From JAPUDQ01 sp049289035 (GTDB lineage Bacteria; Patescibacteriota; Saccharimonadia; Saccharimonadales; Saccharimonadaceae), in NCBI GenBank assembly GCA_049289035.1, contig JBAQIV010000007.1:1-7106 (forward strand): a stretch of DNA of 7,106 bases. The letters run 5' to 3'. The notes under the pieces are model-generated. The model was not told the DNA's origin. It did not search any database and saw only the letters and a list, made by a program, of their open reading frames with translations. Shown here one piece after another: positions 6,858 through 7,106 of the stretch (position 1 is its first letter; each line of letters begins with the position of its first letter). A program made the translations under genes and the position numbers.

Positions 6858-6863
6858 ATTATA
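6858..6863 (-). promoter_or_regulatory. -10 box of the mod-res operon promoter
   Basis: A perfect TATAAT on the minus strand sits 6 nt before the first base of the leader helix at 6851, the expected transcription start. The best upstream match, TTGCAC, is at a 20-nt spacing, too long to be a confident -35. Beyond it, 6869-6928 holds no gene; a GCAAA/TTTGC pair around 6888-6907 could be an operator but is weak. Confidence 0.6.
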
Positions 6864-6928
6864 CCGTAAAATGAGTATTCTTTGTGCAAAATGTTACAAC
6901 GTTTGCGCTTTTCGCCGACTTTCGGATT

Positions 6929-6989
6929 GCAGGCCGATAGGCAGCGGCCTGCGGCCGCTCGCTCGCCGCTCCCACCGCTTTAGCGGTGG
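6929..6989. other. GC-rich cluster of overlapping hairpins
   Basis: GCAGGCCG/CGGCCTGC (6929-6936 with 6945-6952) overlaps AGCGGCC/GGCCGCT with loop TGC (6943-6959), so only one can form at a time. A third perfect hairpin, CCACCGC/GCGGTGG with loop TTTA, is at 6972-6989. None has a T-run. They fill the space between the mod promoter and the flanking repeat, and the cluster is clearly more GC-rich than the genes. Confidence 0.55.
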
Positions 6990-6991
6990 TG

Positions 6992-7106
6992 AACCCACGC
7001 CCCACACCACCCACTCAACATTTTCTTTTTTCGGCGGGGGGATCGGGGCTGGCTGTGGCCAGCCCAAGATGGATAATTCGTGGGTGGCCTAGGGCGCGTG
7101 GGTTTG
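6992..7106 (-). repeat. Structured repeat, right copy, flanking the type III operon
   Basis: Bases 7000-7106 are the exact reverse complement of 2077-2183, and 6992-6999 continue the match after a 2-base deletion relative to the left copy. The central hairpin is at 7046-7065. The match reaches the last base of the window, so the true outer end is not seen. Compared with the left copy, the inner boundary lacks the last part of the 16-bp inverted repeat arm (the sequence turns to TTCACC), so this copy may be a truncated or diverged version at its operon-facing end. Confidence 0.88.

Noticed and set aside
7032..7053. G-rich stretch as a G-quadruplex
   Set aside because: The G-runs are uneven and two are only two bases long, and the same bases fit well in the hairpin at 7046-7065.
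1..7106. Direct repeat of the tRNA 3' end marking an integration site (attL/attR)
   Set aside because: Beyond the short CACCA shared with the inverted repeat, I found no second direct copy of the tRNA 3' end in the window; any attR would be outside.

Overview
The window holds two neighbouring modules, each bracketed by long inverted repeats. All three protein genes are on the minus strand. The organism cannot be named from sequence alone. The genetic code looks standard, base composition is moderate and spacers are rich in palindromes. A recombinase reading antisense through a tRNA would fit many bacteria; a Patescibacteria/Saccharibacteria-type genome is my guess, with low confidence.

Left module (about 1-2000). 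A plus-strand tRNA-Gly(UCC) gene with its own promoter and intrinsic terminator sits at the left edge. Next comes a minus-strand large serine recombinase whose reading frame runs on through the tRNA terminator and the whole tRNA in antisense. A 101-bp sequence starting at the last acceptor-stem base of the tRNA is repeated in inverted orientation at 1897-1997 (99/101 identical), so the recombinase lies between inverted copies. One of the two differences is the base that would end the recombinase with TAA.

Right module (about 2070-7106). A two-gene type III restriction-modification operon, mod (beta-class N6-adenine methyltransferase) then res (superfamily 2 translocase with a PD-(D/E)XK nuclease), overlaps by ATGA. 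It is flanked by inverted copies of a structured repeat of at least 107 identical bases. The right copy runs to the window end and may continue. The two proteins would form one complex that methylates host sites and cuts unmodified DNA.

The most unusual signal is in the untranslated leaders. Both the recombinase and the mod leader have four paired blocks in the interleaved order X, Y, X', Y', the topology of an RNA pseudoknot or of two alternative folds. In both, X begins exactly 6 nt after a perfect TATAAT. The two leaders share this plan but not their sequence. This looks like a structured, cis-acting 5' RNA used by two mobile or defence genes. I do not recognise it as a known class.
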